From the NCBI RefSeq assembly GCF_033568475.1, contig NC_133120.1:95932151-95996150 (forward strand): a stretch of DNA of 64,000 nt, read 5' to 3'. A program made the position numbers and the translations under genes. The notes beneath the pieces were generated by a model. The model saw nothing but the letters and a program-made list of their open reading frames with translations. It did no database searches and was not told the DNA's origin. Shown piece after piece: positions 33,777 to 45,187 of the stretch. The stretch's first letter is position 1; each line of letters opens with the position of its first letter. Origin of the DNA: Henckelia pumila. Taxonomy: Eukaryota > Streptophyta > Magnoliopsida > Lamiales > Gesneriaceae.

Positions 33777-34174
33777 TTTTTTTTTTTTTTTTTTACAATA
33801 CAAGTATATTACCTTATTTTTTTTCTAAAGAAGATAATAGCATTAAACGGAGTTAACAACTATTACATTGGAAATAAAGGAAGGTGAAGGGGAAACACGA
33901 CCTTCCGAATGAGACACAGAACCTACTGCCCTAGCTAAGGCGTGAGCAACTTGGTTCGCTGATCGCTTGACAAAAATAAACAAACAAGATTGAAAACCTT
34001 TGGCAAGGAATTGGCAATCTTCAACTAATAAACCCAAACTAGACAAATCAGACGTCGAGGTATTTAAAACATCAATTACAATTTTTGCATCTGATTTTAT
34101 CTGAATGTTAGAATGGTTCAAATCTTTAAGCCAGCTTAAAGCCTCCCGAATTCCCAAAGCTTCCGCAAGTGTAG
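33777..34174 (-). pseudogene. 3' end of a LINE: RNase H domain and poly(A) tail
   Basis: On the minus strand an open frame of about 110 codons (to 33843) reads as an RNase H-like domain of the kind found at the end of plant LINE ORF2. It has AEALGIREALSWLKD, the IKSDAKIVID strand and the closing RSANQVAHALAR helix. About 45 bp beyond the stop is a run of 18 A (33777-33794), the expected retroposon tail. The 5' side stops abruptly at 34174, where the Tat-like LTR begins (TGATACTC). The LINE was therefore there first and was cut by that insertion. A host RNase H-like gene is less likely. Confidence 0.75.
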
Positions 34175-34859
34175 TGATACTCACTAAAATTTGATGACCC
34201 GAGTCCCACTCAAGCCCAAAGCTTTAAGTCTAGAGATGAACCTGAAATCAAGCAAATAATGTTAGAGGGGGCCGGGAGGATATTCCAGCGTAGCCCCTCC
34301 GACGCTCAAGTCAGGGACGTGAATGAATAAGAGAAAGAGGAGCTTGGGCGCCCCTCAAAATGAAAGTGAATTGAATTGAAATGGAAGGAGCAAACCCGTA
34401 TTTATAGGAGGTAAAGTAGGGGACCACGAATACTTTGTACGGGACCACGAGCGTGTAGTTCACGCGCCTCTCTTTTTAGAGCTCGCCCTCCAAAGATAAC
34501 TCAAAACACAAAACCAAGCTTGTCCACCCTAGGGGTGGCCCGCCTTAGGGGTGCCCACCCTGAGGCTCGCCCACCCTGGGACTCGCCCACCCTAGGCGAG
34601 CCTCTCCTCCACTACCTTCATATATACTTTCACTCATCCCTTTCAAATTGCCATAAGCTTTTGACTTACCTTAGAGACCTCATGTCTAAGGTCCAACTCG
34701 ATGGAGCTCTCCTTCATCCCTTTAGGAGCCAACATACATCTTCTTTCATAATCCCCTGATGGGCCAGTCCTATCTCTAAAAATGAGACTCGGACCTTAGT
34801 CTTTGGTTATGGGCCTTCATTGGGCTCAAGCACTTGATGGGCCTACTCATGGGGTATCA
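34175..34859 (-). repeat. 3' LTR of the Tat-like element
   Basis: The ends TGATAC and GTATCA form a 6 bp terminal inverted repeat. The minus strand has a TATA box (CTATAAATAC, 34398-34407). To the right, 34863-34880, the minus strand reads CTTGGGAGGGAGAGAC, a polypurine tract. The interior has imperfect CCACCCTAGG repeats near 34515-34605. The 5' LTR is outside the window, so the exact left end rests on the termini and the LINE break. Confidence 0.65.
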
Positions 34860-34879
34860 CCAGTCTCTCCCTCCCAAGT

Positions 34880-35890
34880 CGAGTTGAATCGCAGGTTCAA
34901 AACTCGATTGTGTGAATTTCAAAGTCAGGACCTTTATTTCTTGCATTCTTGTTAAGTTAGGCATCTGGGGCTAGCGATTCAAAAATTTCTCTAACAGACC
35001 CGAAAAATTCGCGGTGCGACCAATTGACGACTTTCGCGGGATTAGTTGTTTGGGTTGAGGGATCGGGCCGGTGGGTGCGGGGGCGGAGCCCCCGCGGTAT
35101 GGACCTTAAAAATTTTGAAATACTATAAAGATGAATTGTAGTTTGTGAAACCTTTCACGCATCCCTAGGCCCATCTCTCACCCTTCACTTTAATGTTTTG
35201 GATTTGGATGGATGGATCTTCCTCATCTTCATCTATAAATACTCAACATTACCTTCATTCTTATTTTTCTTCTCCTATTTTTACCCCAAGCTCGCCCCTG
35301 CTCGCCCAGCCCTCGCCTCATCTCATCACCCAAAGATCTCGCCCTCTCCACTACACAGCCTCGCCCCTGCTTACCCAGCCCTCGCCATAGCCTCGCCTAG
35401 CCCACACCACAACCTCGCCCCTGCTCGCCCCTTGCCACTTCGCCCACGCCATCTTTCAGCCTCGCCCCTCTACCTCTTCGCCCAACTCACAACCCTTTAG
35501 CCTTCACCCTCTCGCCTCTCACACAACCCTCGCCCCTCGCCCATCTAGCAGCCTCGCCACTCTACCTTCGAAGCTTTGCCCCCTTCACAGTCCTTGCCCC
35601 GCCCTCGCCCCATCACCCCGTCACAAGCGCGCCTGGCCCAGCCCTCACCCTTGAATAATCCACGCCCCCTTCATAACCTCGCCTCTTGCCTACCACTTGT
35701 TCGATGAATTGCTCGGCTCAAGTCATTCGTGTTGGATAGCTCTCACCTCCACTTACTCGGTTTCTTCGCTCGTTCCTTAGCTTTTTGTTTCCATCAATTT
35801 TTAAAATTATTCGGTAAGTATTTTTCTTCTCCTTAGCAAGTTAATTTTGCTTGTGTTCCTTAGATTCCTTTTGGAAATCATCTTGAGCTG
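34880..35890 (+). promoter_or_regulatory. Promoter and leader region of the antisense ORF
   Basis: A plus-strand TATA box, CTATAAAT at 35233-35240, lies about 650 bp before the first ATG. The leader (35270-35690) is a C-rich low-complexity stretch made of CTCGCCC variants. A possible leader intron has donor GGTAAGTA at 35814 and acceptors at 35836 or 35863. These signals suggest the ORF is transcribed from its own promoter, opposite to the element's LTR promoter. Confidence 0.5.
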
Positions 35891-36326
35891 ATGTCTTCTT
35901 CCGAATCTTCCAATTCTTCAAATGATTCCGATGAATCTAGTGATTTTGAGGAGAGTAGTGAGACCAAGGAAAGTAGTGAGTCTTGTGAGACCGAGAAAGT
36001 TGAGGAAAACATAGGCCATAGTCGTCCTGGAAAAGAAATTCGTCATGTTCAACGACAAATGAACATTGCTAATGCCGACACCCTTTGGTTTGGACACTTG
36101 ACCTCCACCCTCAAGCCTAGTTTTGAATCCATCCTTAGGGCCTTAGGACACATTCCTGACTCCCACCATATCATAATCCCATCTTCGGAAGATCGCCCTT
36201 ACCTAGCTTCCCCCGGGTATTATACATTCTTCCAGCAGCAGCTAGAGGCGGGTCTTAGGTTCCCTATGCCAAATTTTTTCAAGGATCTCAGTAGTTACTA
36301 TCAAGTGCACATCGGCCAGTTATCAC

Positions 36327-37685
36327 TGATAAGTGCATTTTGTATGCATTATTTCATGTTATTTTTATGTCTATTTTGTGTGCATTCATATTATTTTTAT
36401 GTGTTTTAGTGCGTGTGTGTGTATTTCACTCCTTGGGTTAATTTTGTAGGAAAATATATTTTTGAAGAATGAATTTCGGACCAGCTTTGTTCAAAAAATC
36501 AAATTTAATTTTAGAGAGCTCCAAATCCGATCTGCACCGTTCCGATTGTATTTCAAGATGCTTGGAAGCTGCTGTCCAAATTTCAGCTCAATCCAACGGC
36601 TAGATCTCAAGATATGAATTTTTGAAAATCGTCGCTCGGTGCAGAATTTTTGTACTGCGCGCGCGCGCATGAGTTTCGTGTCCAGCCTTCTGTTTTTATG
36701 TGTTGCGCACGTGCGAGGCCTATGCCGTGCGCGCGCGCATGTTTGGAGGTCATATGTGCTTCAAAAAGTCATATTTTATGAATGAAATTAACTGGTAGGC
36801 GTCCCGGACCATATATATACAAGATATAACATATTTTTGAGGGTTTGAAAGTTTCAGAGCACAGACAACGCAAGAGGAGGCGGCTACAAGTCTTGGGAGA
36901 GAAGATTTCTCTTTTCTTTTCTTCTTCTTATTTTTATTTTTGAATTATTATTTTTAATTATTGAGTAGTTTATTTTCAACCAAGACGACGTGATTGGGCC
37001 GAACAAATTTATGTAGAAAACTTGGATGTTTGTTTGGGATTTTTTAGAGTTGATTTTATTTTATTGATTGTCAGATTTATATTTGTCTTGTGAATAGTCT
37101 GATCAACTATTTGCTTGCATGTTAATCAATTCCAAATCGACAGAGGAGGTTTTGATTTTGATCACTCTGATAATTAACATATTGTAAAACCGACTAGAAA
37201 TAGAATTCGGTTTCAGTGTGCGGTTTAGGTGTAAACTGAATTTTCACAAATATTTAATGCATTCAAATTTGATTAGAATTACGAAAGATTAGTTCATCAA
37301 TATTTGAATAGGTTTGATTATTCTAGAAATAGACATTTGAACAAATTAGAAGAATTCTCGTGAATTAAGATTAAATCTGAGTCCTGAATCGACTACATGT
37401 TACGTGATTTGTTCGGTACCTACGTGTGTCTTGGTTGTCTTTGTCTTAATTATTTTTAACTTCAGTTATTTTTATTCTTATTTCTTAATCAGTTTTTATT
37501 TTATATTCTTATTTTATTTAATTCAAAATCCTTCTATTATTTTTTCTAGATTAAGTAAAATAATTAATTCTTGATAATTGACTGCAGTCCCTGTGGGATC
37601 GATACTTGAACTCTCTGTCCACTTTACTATTACTTGACCTGGTACGTTTGCCAGTAGATTTATATCACACCGATTTAGCCGGTCA
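36327..37685 (+). repeat. 5' LTR of the LARD-like element
   Basis: Contains a TATA-like ATATATATAC at 36811-36820. It differs from the 3' LTR by scattered substitutions and lacks the extra GC-rich segment present near 40118-40150. Confidence 0.93.
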
Positions 37686-37920
37686 AGTTTTTGGCGTCGT
37701 TGCCGGGGACTGTTTAGTTAATATTAGGATAGATTATTTGATTGAGACTAGATTTTTTTTTTCTTGCATTTGTTTAATTATTTATTTTAATTTTAATTTT
37801 ATTCTCTTTTGCTTGTGAGGTACTTGGAGATGGACCATCGACAGGTGTTCACAAGATTGTGATCCTTCACTGCAGGTTTGGAGTCACCAATATCCTCCAG
37901 ATATCAACTCTAAAAATTTT

Positions 37921-38244
37921 GTGAACCAACCACCAGAGCATCAAAAAGAGTGTATAGGGCATTCCGAAGATTATGTGGCTCAGTTGGAGAATTTTTTGCG
38001 GCAACAGACAGAGACAAATCAATTTTTAGAAAGCCGCATAAGTCTTTTGGATGAACAGATTGCGCTTATTAGAGAACCAATTTTGGATATCTGCCAATTG
38101 AGTGAAGTAACTGAGCCAGAGCATGAAGAAATCATTTTTGAGGAATCTTCTTGTGAGGATGAGCCAAACATGATAGTGGAGGAGGAAAACCATTCAAGGA
38201 GAGAGATTTTACCTCGTCAGTGGTCGTTCTATGTACACCGTTAG
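37921..38244 (+). CDS. Small acidic ORF inside the LARD-like element
   Basis: A 107-residue frame starting MNQPPEHQKECIGHSEDY, with a heptad-like stretch (AQLENFLRQQTETNQFLESR) and an acidic tail. A second open frame overlaps its end (38220-38492), so it may be a frameshifted remnant of a longer gag. I recognise no domain. Confidence 0.35.
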   Translation: MNQPPEHQKECIGHSEDYVAQLENFLRQQTETNQFLESRISLLDEQIALIREPILDICQLSEVTEPEHEEIIFEESSCEDEPNMIVEEENHSRREILPRQWSFYVHR

Positions 38245-39782
38245 AAGATACTTTATTGCCATTGACGCCAATCTCACAATATTCCATCCTCTATGACCTT
38301 CAGCCTAGATTCGGAGTCTCCTTCCAAAAAAAAAACTTTAGAACAAGTGTTGTTGGACCGACGAGCTCACAAAGTATATATCACGCCAAGCTTGAGGGCG
38401 AAGGAAATCAAGACCCATACGTAGAGTTGTATGATTCTTACTATGGGCGGCAGCCGCTCTTTGATGGTTGCTTCTGTATAGTCGGGCATTAGACTATAAA
38501 TTTAGCGCCGACTGGGAGGCAACCCAGTGTTCTTTATTTTTGCTTTTTATTTTATTTTTGGTTTTTGTTTTTGTTTTTGTTTTTGTTTTTGTTTGATTTT
38601 TGTTTCTTTCCCATGCCAGTTGGTCGTGCCTGCCGATATATACAATCTGCTGCTGCTGTCCCAGCTGATACTATCAAGAAGGAAGAGGATGCATCGAAAA
38701 CCAGGGGAGTGTTATTTTTGTTCTCATTGTGTTTTTGTTTGTCTTTGCATTTGTGAGTTTGTTATGCATTCTGTTCATTGTTCTGAAGCATTGAGGACAA
38801 TGCTTTGGATAAGTATGGGGGGGTAGACTAGTATTGCATTGTCTATGTGTTTGTGTTGCATCTGTCGTGTTTCGTATTTCTTTGCATACAGTTTATTTTT
38901 GTTGTTGTTTGCATTGTTATGAGTAGGATGAATCATAATAGCCAATGATGATGAAGTTTATTTGAAAAAAAATAGATTTTTGAAAAAAATTTGCTCTTGA
39001 CTGGACATGAAAAACTGTAGGTTGAACCGTGAATATTTTTAAGCACTAATGTTAGACCAGTGAATTGTAGCAAAAGATTTGATGAAGTTTCTATCTGTTT
39101 GACCATTGCACGGCAATAGGTGGTTTGTGGATCTTGATTGTGTTCTATGAATTTTGATGAGGCTCCAGTTTACACTTATGATCTTGGGCGCACCTAGAAA
39201 AAATTTATATACAATTCCATCCGGGCCTTGAAAGGATTAAAATCCTAAAAAATAAAAATAAAAATTAAATTTAAGGCTAAGTATGCGGATTCAATGGGAT
39301 TGATGCTTCATCCGGGCTATAGACGAGGGGATTAGAAAGAAAAAATAGAATAATTTTTCGTATCCTAGCCAGTTATAGCTAAGTCAGCGGGTAATTATTG
39401 GGGCTAATTCAATACCGGGTGCAAAATCCGGAGGTGTGTAATTCATTATCTCAAGGGAGGTGGGTTTAGTCTAGAGGTCGTTGGAAGGAATGGGCACTTG
39501 AAGAGTGAAACTTGCACTGATTTGTCATAGGTCGCCAAGCAGTTTTGAAACGAATTCGGTCTAAGTTGTATGAAACTGGAATGACATTTCACACACACAC
39601 ATTCACGTTAAACCGAAGGTGTATTATGAAAAGTTGAGAGCATGTTTGTGTTTTTTGTTTTGTGATTAAACTTCTCAGAGGCTTTGCACATTTATGAATC
39701 GTCCTTACTTATTTTTTTGTTTGCATTTTTTTTTTTTTGCATGTCTTGCTCGAGGGCGAGCAAGAGTTAAGTATGGGGGTGT

Positions 39783-41158
39783 TGATAAGTGCATTTTGTA
39801 TGCATTATTTCATATTATTTTTATGTCTATTTTGTGTGCATTCATATTATTTTTATGTGTTTTAGTGCATGTGTGTGTATTTCACTCCTTGGGTTAATTT
39901 TGTAGGAAAATATATTTTTGAAGAATGAATTTCGGACCAGCTTTTTTCAAAATATCAAATTTAATTTTAGAAAGCTCCAAATCAGATCTTCACCGTTCAG
40001 ATTATATTTCAAGATGTTTGTAAGCTGCTGTCCAATTTTCAGCTCAATCCGACGGCTAGATCTCAAGATATGAATTTTTTAAAATCGTCGCTCGGTGCAA
40101 AATTTTTGTACTGCGCGCGCGCGAGAATCAAGCTCGCGCGCGCGCGAGTTTCGTGTCCAGCCTTCTGTTTTTATGTGCTGCGCACGTGCGAGGCCTATGC
40201 CGTGCGCGCACGCGTGTTCGGGAGTCATATGTGCTCCGAAAAGTCCTATTTTATGAAGGAAATTAACTGGTAGGCGTTCCGGACCATATATATACAAGAT
40301 ATAACATATTTTTTAGGGTTCGGAAGTTCCAGAGCGCAGACAACGCAAGAGGAGGCGGCTTCAAGTCTTGGGAGAGAAGATTTCTCTTTTATTTTATTTT
40401 TCTTATTTTTTTTTGAATTATTATTTTTAATTATTGAGTAGTTTATTTTCAACCAAGACGGCGTGATTGGACCGAATAAATTTATGTAGAAAAATTGGAT
40501 GTTTGTTTGGGATTTTTTAGAGTTGATTTTATTTTATTGATTGTCAGATTTATATTTTTCTTGTGAATAATCTGATCAACTATTTGCTTGCATGTTAATC
40601 AATTCCAAATCGACAGAGAAGGTTTTGATTTTGATCACTCTGATAATTAACATATTGTAAAACCGACTAGAAATAGAATTCGGTTTCAGTGTGCGGTTTA
40701 GGTGTAAACTGAATTTTCACAAATATTTAATGCATTCAAATTTGATTAGAATTACGAAAGATTAGTTCATCAATATTTGAATAGGTTTGATTGTTCTAGA
40801 AATAGACCTTTGAACAAATTAGGAGAATTCCCGTGAATTAAGATTAAATCTGAGTCCTGAATCGACTACATGTTACGTGATTTGTTCGGTACCTACGTGT
40901 GTCTTGGTTGTCTTTGTCTTAATTATTTTTAACTTCAGTTATTTTTATTCTTATTTTTTAATCAGTTTTTATTTTATATTCTTATTTTATTTAATTCAAA
41001 ATCCTTCTATTATTTTGTCTAGATTAAGTAAAATAATTAATTCTTGAGAATTGACTGCAGTCCCTGTGGGATCGATACTTGGAATCTCTGTCCACTTTAC
41101 TATTACTTGACCTGATACGCTTGCCAGTAGATTTATATCACACCGATTTAGCCGGTCA
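39783..41158 (+). repeat. 3' LTR of the LARD-like element
   Basis: 1376 bp. Near 40118-40150 it has a GC-rich palindromic stretch, GCGCGCGAGAATCAAGCTCG followed by more GC, that is shorter in the 5' LTR. Otherwise the two LTRs align throughout. Confidence 0.93.
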
Positions 41159-43118
41159 ATCACCCAATGCCTTCCGCACCATTTGTAGTTTTTCAGTGTT
41201 ATTCCACTCTTTGGGTCTTCCAGTGAATTGCACCACTTTTTCCTACTTCTTGGTCTTGGGTCAATCGAAAGAGGGGTCAATTTATGTGGCCTCTCGTTCC
41301 AATCCCAAACTTTTTTGCGGTGCTCCTAGTTATGTGAAAAGCTGGAAAAAAATGTTTCTTTTTCATCAAACCCCCTGAAGAGTGGCAGTGCACCACTGAG
41401 TGGTATTCCTCCTTTACTAAGCCTGATCCTCCCGAGAACCTCAAGAAAAACAAAGAATATCTTCGCATGCGAGAGAAACTGGGAGATAGGTGCTTTAGCA
41501 TTCCTCACCTTTTATCCGAAAATCTCTTATGCCACGCTAATCTTAGCCCTGCAGGTTTCGAGTTGGAGGGTGATGCCAGTAGCTACTTTACTTTCTAAAC
41601 TTTATGATGAAAAGTCTTCCACATCTTCTAATATTCTCATGTTTTTATATCTTCATCTTTGCAGAGACTAGAGTCATGAATGCCATATTCCTTCGTGAGC
41701 TTGAGAAGAAGGAGAAAGCTGGCGGTTCATCACATGTTCCCAAGAAAAAACTGGCTTCAACGACCTCTAAGCCCAAGAAAGATTCTCAAGCTGAGCCACC
41801 CAAGAAAAAGCAGGCGAAGGCCCCTGCCACTGTCAAGAAAGATGAAGGTCCCTCATCCCCTACCAAAAAGAAGCAAACTAAGAAACCCACCAAGAAGTCC
41901 AATTCTCTTACTCCTACTCCTCCACGAGTCAAGACTTCTCGTGCTCGTGGCAAGGAGAAGATTCCCGCCAGTCCAAGCCCTTCAGTCAAATCCAAAGGAA
42001 AGCGAAAGATCTCTACGACTTCGATTGCATCTCACTCCTCTTTAGAGGAAACAGAGTTCAGCGAGCCAGGCAGCCCTCCCACGGGTCCGAGCATATACCA
42101 CTTGTACACCCCGGAGTCGACCATCGTGGGACGTGGTCCCAATCAGATTGCGCAGGGGCTCCTATACAATCTTCCATCCACTGCTGATGCCGCGTTTCTG
42201 AGCTCTCTCGAGTACTTCGATGTCGTCAGTCGCACTTGCAGTAGCATCACAGATGTAAGCTCCCTTTCTTCCTTTTTTAAGTTCCTTATTTATAATCATG
42301 TGCTATAACTTCATTATCACGCTGTTCATATTTGATCTTTTGTTTCAGGGTGCCATGTGTTTAGGAGAGTTGGTTGCACGCGTCAGCTCTTTCAAGAAAA
42401 TCTTTCTCGAAAACTCAAAGAACAAGTCCATCATTGACGGGCTTGCGGCCACAATTGAGGAGTCACAGAGAGCACACAACCACGAGCTTCAAGGGTTGAA
42501 GGCTCAATCTGACGAGCTACTGATGAAGAAGGAGGAGGAGCTCCAGCAGCTAAAGAGGAGTCATGAGACGGAGATCCAGAAATTTAAGGAGGAGATGAAG
42601 TCTTCCCAAGCTAAGGCACAACAGGAACACCAAGAAGAACTAGCCCGAGAGAGATCATCCTTCAAGGAAGAATTCCTCAAATCCGAGGAGTTCAAAGAGA
42701 TTTGCGGTCCCAAGGCATTTCGGTACTTGGACGTGGGATTCACGGGTGCCGTGAAGCAATTCAAGGACAATGGATACCCTCCTCCAGGCGCCTCCACTGA
42801 TTTCATCAGCCTTAGAGACCTTTTGGCGAGCCTTCCATCGGATTTCTAGGCTTATGATTTATTTATGTTTTGTCATCATCGCCGTGGACGATGCGCCTTT
42901 AGGTGCTTATTTTGTCATGATGAATATTACTTTATCTCCCATCTTTACTTTTGACATGTGAGTATGACATGTATGACTTTTATGTTTCATCATTTTGCGT
43001 CGCAATATTCTTGGACATATGAAATTCCTCTTCTTGCTTTTCTTGCATGTATAAATTTTTCTCCATTTGCAATTGTTAATTTTCACATGGCACACCACAT
43101 ACTACAACATTAATTCCC

Positions 43119-45016
43119 ACCTCCAACCCTCAAAATCCTCTACTAGGTTATGACCTTAGTAGGAAAAATATGTTTTTCAACCTCCAACCCTCAAACTCCT
43201 CTACTAGGTTCTGACCTTAGTAGGAAAAATATGTTTTTCAACCTCCAACCCTCAAACTCCTCTACTAGGTTATGACCTTATTAGGAAAAATACATTTTTT
43301 CAACCTTCAACCCTCAAACTCCTCTACTAGGTTATGACCTTAGTAGGAAAAATACATTTTTCAACCTTCAACCCTCAAACTCCTCTACTAGGTTATGACC
43401 TTAGTAGGAAAAATATATTTTTCAACCTCCCACCCTCAAACTCCTCTACTAGGTTATGACCTTAGTAGGAAAAATACATTTTTTCAACCTTCAACCTTCA
43501 AACTCCTCTACTAGGTTATGACCTTAGTAGGAAAAATACGTTTTTCAACCTCCCACCCTCAAACTCCTCTACTAGGTTATGACCTTAGTAGAAAAAATAT
43601 GTTTTTCAACCTCCCACACTCAAACTCCTCTACTAGGTTATGACCTTAGTAGGAAAAATACATTTTTCAACCTCCCACCCTCAAACTCCTCTACTAGGTT
43701 ATGACCTTAGTAGGAAAAATACATTTTTTCAACCTCCCACCCTCAAACTCCTCTACTAGGTTATGACCTTAGTAGAAAAAATACGTTTTTCAATCTCCCG
43801 CCCTCAAACTCCTCTATTAGGTTATTACCTTAGTAGGAAAAATACGTTTTTCAACCTCCCACCCTCAAACTCCTCTACTAGGTTATGACCTTAGTACGAA
43901 AAATACATTTTTTCAACCCCCCACCCTCAAACTCTACTACTAGATTATGACCTTAGTAGGAAAAATATATTTTTCAACCTCCCACCCTTAAACTCCTCTA
44001 CTAGGTTATGACCTTAGTAGGAAAAATACATTTTTCAACCTGCAACCCTCGAACTCCTCTACTAGGTTATGACCTTATTAGGAAAAATACATTTTTTCAA
44101 TCTCCAACCCTCAAACTCCTCTATTAGGTTATGACCTTAGTAGGAAAAATACATTTTTTCAACCTTCAACCCTCAAAATCCTCTACGAGGTTATGACCTT
44201 AGTAGGAAAAATACATTTTTCAACCTCCCGCCCTCAAACTCCTCTACTAGATTATGATCTTAGTAGGAAAAATACATTTTTTCAACCTTCAAGCCTCAAA
44301 CTCCTCTACTAGGTTATGACCTTAGTAGGAAAAATACGTTTTTCAACCTCCCACCCTCAAACTCCTCTACTAGGTTATGACCTTAGTAGGAAAAATACAT
44401 TTTTCAACCTCCCACCCTCAAACTCCTCTACTAGGTTATGACCTTAGTAGGAAAAATACACTTTTTCAACCTCCCACCCTCAAACTCCTCTACTAGGTTA
44501 TGACCTTAGTAGGAAAAATACGTTTTTCAACCTCCCACCCTCAAACTCCTCTACTAGGTTATGACCTTAGTAGGAAAAATACGTTTTTCAACCTCCCACC
44601 CTCAAACTCCTCTACTAGGTTATGACCTTAGTAGGAAAAATACGTTTTTCAACCTCCCACCCTCAAACTCCTCTACTAGGTTATGACCTTAGTAGGAAAA
44701 ATACGTTTTTCAACCTCCAACCCTCAAACTCCTCTACTAGGTTATGACCTTAGTAGGAAAAATACATTTTTCAACCTCCCACCCTCAAACTCCTCTACTA
44801 GGTTATGACCTTAGTAGGAAAAATACGTTTTTCAAACTCCCACCCTCAAACTCCTCTACTAGGCTATGACCTTAGTAGGAAAAATACGTTTTTCAACCTC
44901 CTACCCTCAAACTCCTCTACTAGGTTATGACCTTAGTAGGAAAAATACATTTTTCAACCTCCAACCCTCAAACTCCTCTACTAGGTTATGACCTTAGTAG
45001 GAAAAATATGATTTTC
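43119..45016. repeat. Tandem array, about 31 copies of a 61-62 bp monomer
   Basis: The monomer runs CAACCTCCCACCCTCAAACT, then CCTCTACTAGGTTATGACCT, then TAGTAGGAAAAATACGTTTTT. Copies differ by a few bases. Each contains an inverted repeat, CTACTAGGT and ACCTTAGTAG around TATG. The array lies between the integrase and the antisense ORF of the Tat-like element, a region known to give rise to satellite DNA in this lineage. Confidence 0.95.
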
Positions 45017-45187
45017 ATGCCCCGGGCCACATATGCTTAGAGTTCACATAATTTAGGAACCCATGCAAAGCACCATTCATTTTTACAACAGAACAATACA
45101 TATTACTTCAAGACAAGAAATTGATTTCATTAAACTTGAAATTCTTACAAAAACGATAATTCAAAATGAGATACATCAGTAGGTAAG

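Larger units (their letters stand above)
36327..41158 (+). mobile_element. Non-autonomous LTR retrotransposon (LARD-like) inside the antisense ORF
   Basis: LTRs are at 36327-37685 (1359 bp) and 39783-41158 (1376 bp), with ends TGATAAG...GGTCA. The target duplication ATCAC is at 36322-36326 and 41159-41163, and removing the element restores the host reading frame. A primer site TGGCGTCGTTGCCGGGGA (37692-37709, close to tRNA-Asp-type sites of plant Ty3 elements) and a polypurine tract AAGTATGGGGGTGT (39769-39782) are present. The 2.1 kb interior has no protease, RT or integrase, only a 107-codon acidic coiled-coil-like ORF (37921-38244) and a conserved-looking GGGAGGCAACCCAG motif at about 38513. 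Movement would need enzymes from another element. Confidence 0.93.
35891..42849 (+). pseudogene. Antisense additional ORF of the Tat-like element (Transposase_28-like), interrupted
   Basis: Plus-strand multi-exon ORF, opposite in sense to the integrase. Segment 1 (35891-36326) begins MSSSESSNSSNDSDESS and carries the region I recognise as Transposase_28-like ('putative gypsy type transposon'): GLRFPMPNFFKDLSSYY. It is cut by an LTR element and resumes at 41159 with SPNAFRTICSFSVLF. A one-base frameshift lies near 41372. Later exons: to 41569, 41665-42254 (basic, Lys-rich, probably nuclear) and 42349-42849 (a coiled coil with QLKRSHETEIQKFKEEM, ending LASLPSDF). The splice sites GTGATG, GTAAGC and two CAG acceptors keep the frame. 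The function is unknown. The family is common as gag-like extra ORFs in plant Ty3 elements. This copy is inactive. Confidence 0.7.

Noticed and set aside
43119..45016. CRISPR-like array
   Set aside because: Units are directly adjacent with no unique spacers, in a plant genome, inside a retroelement. It is a tandem repeat.
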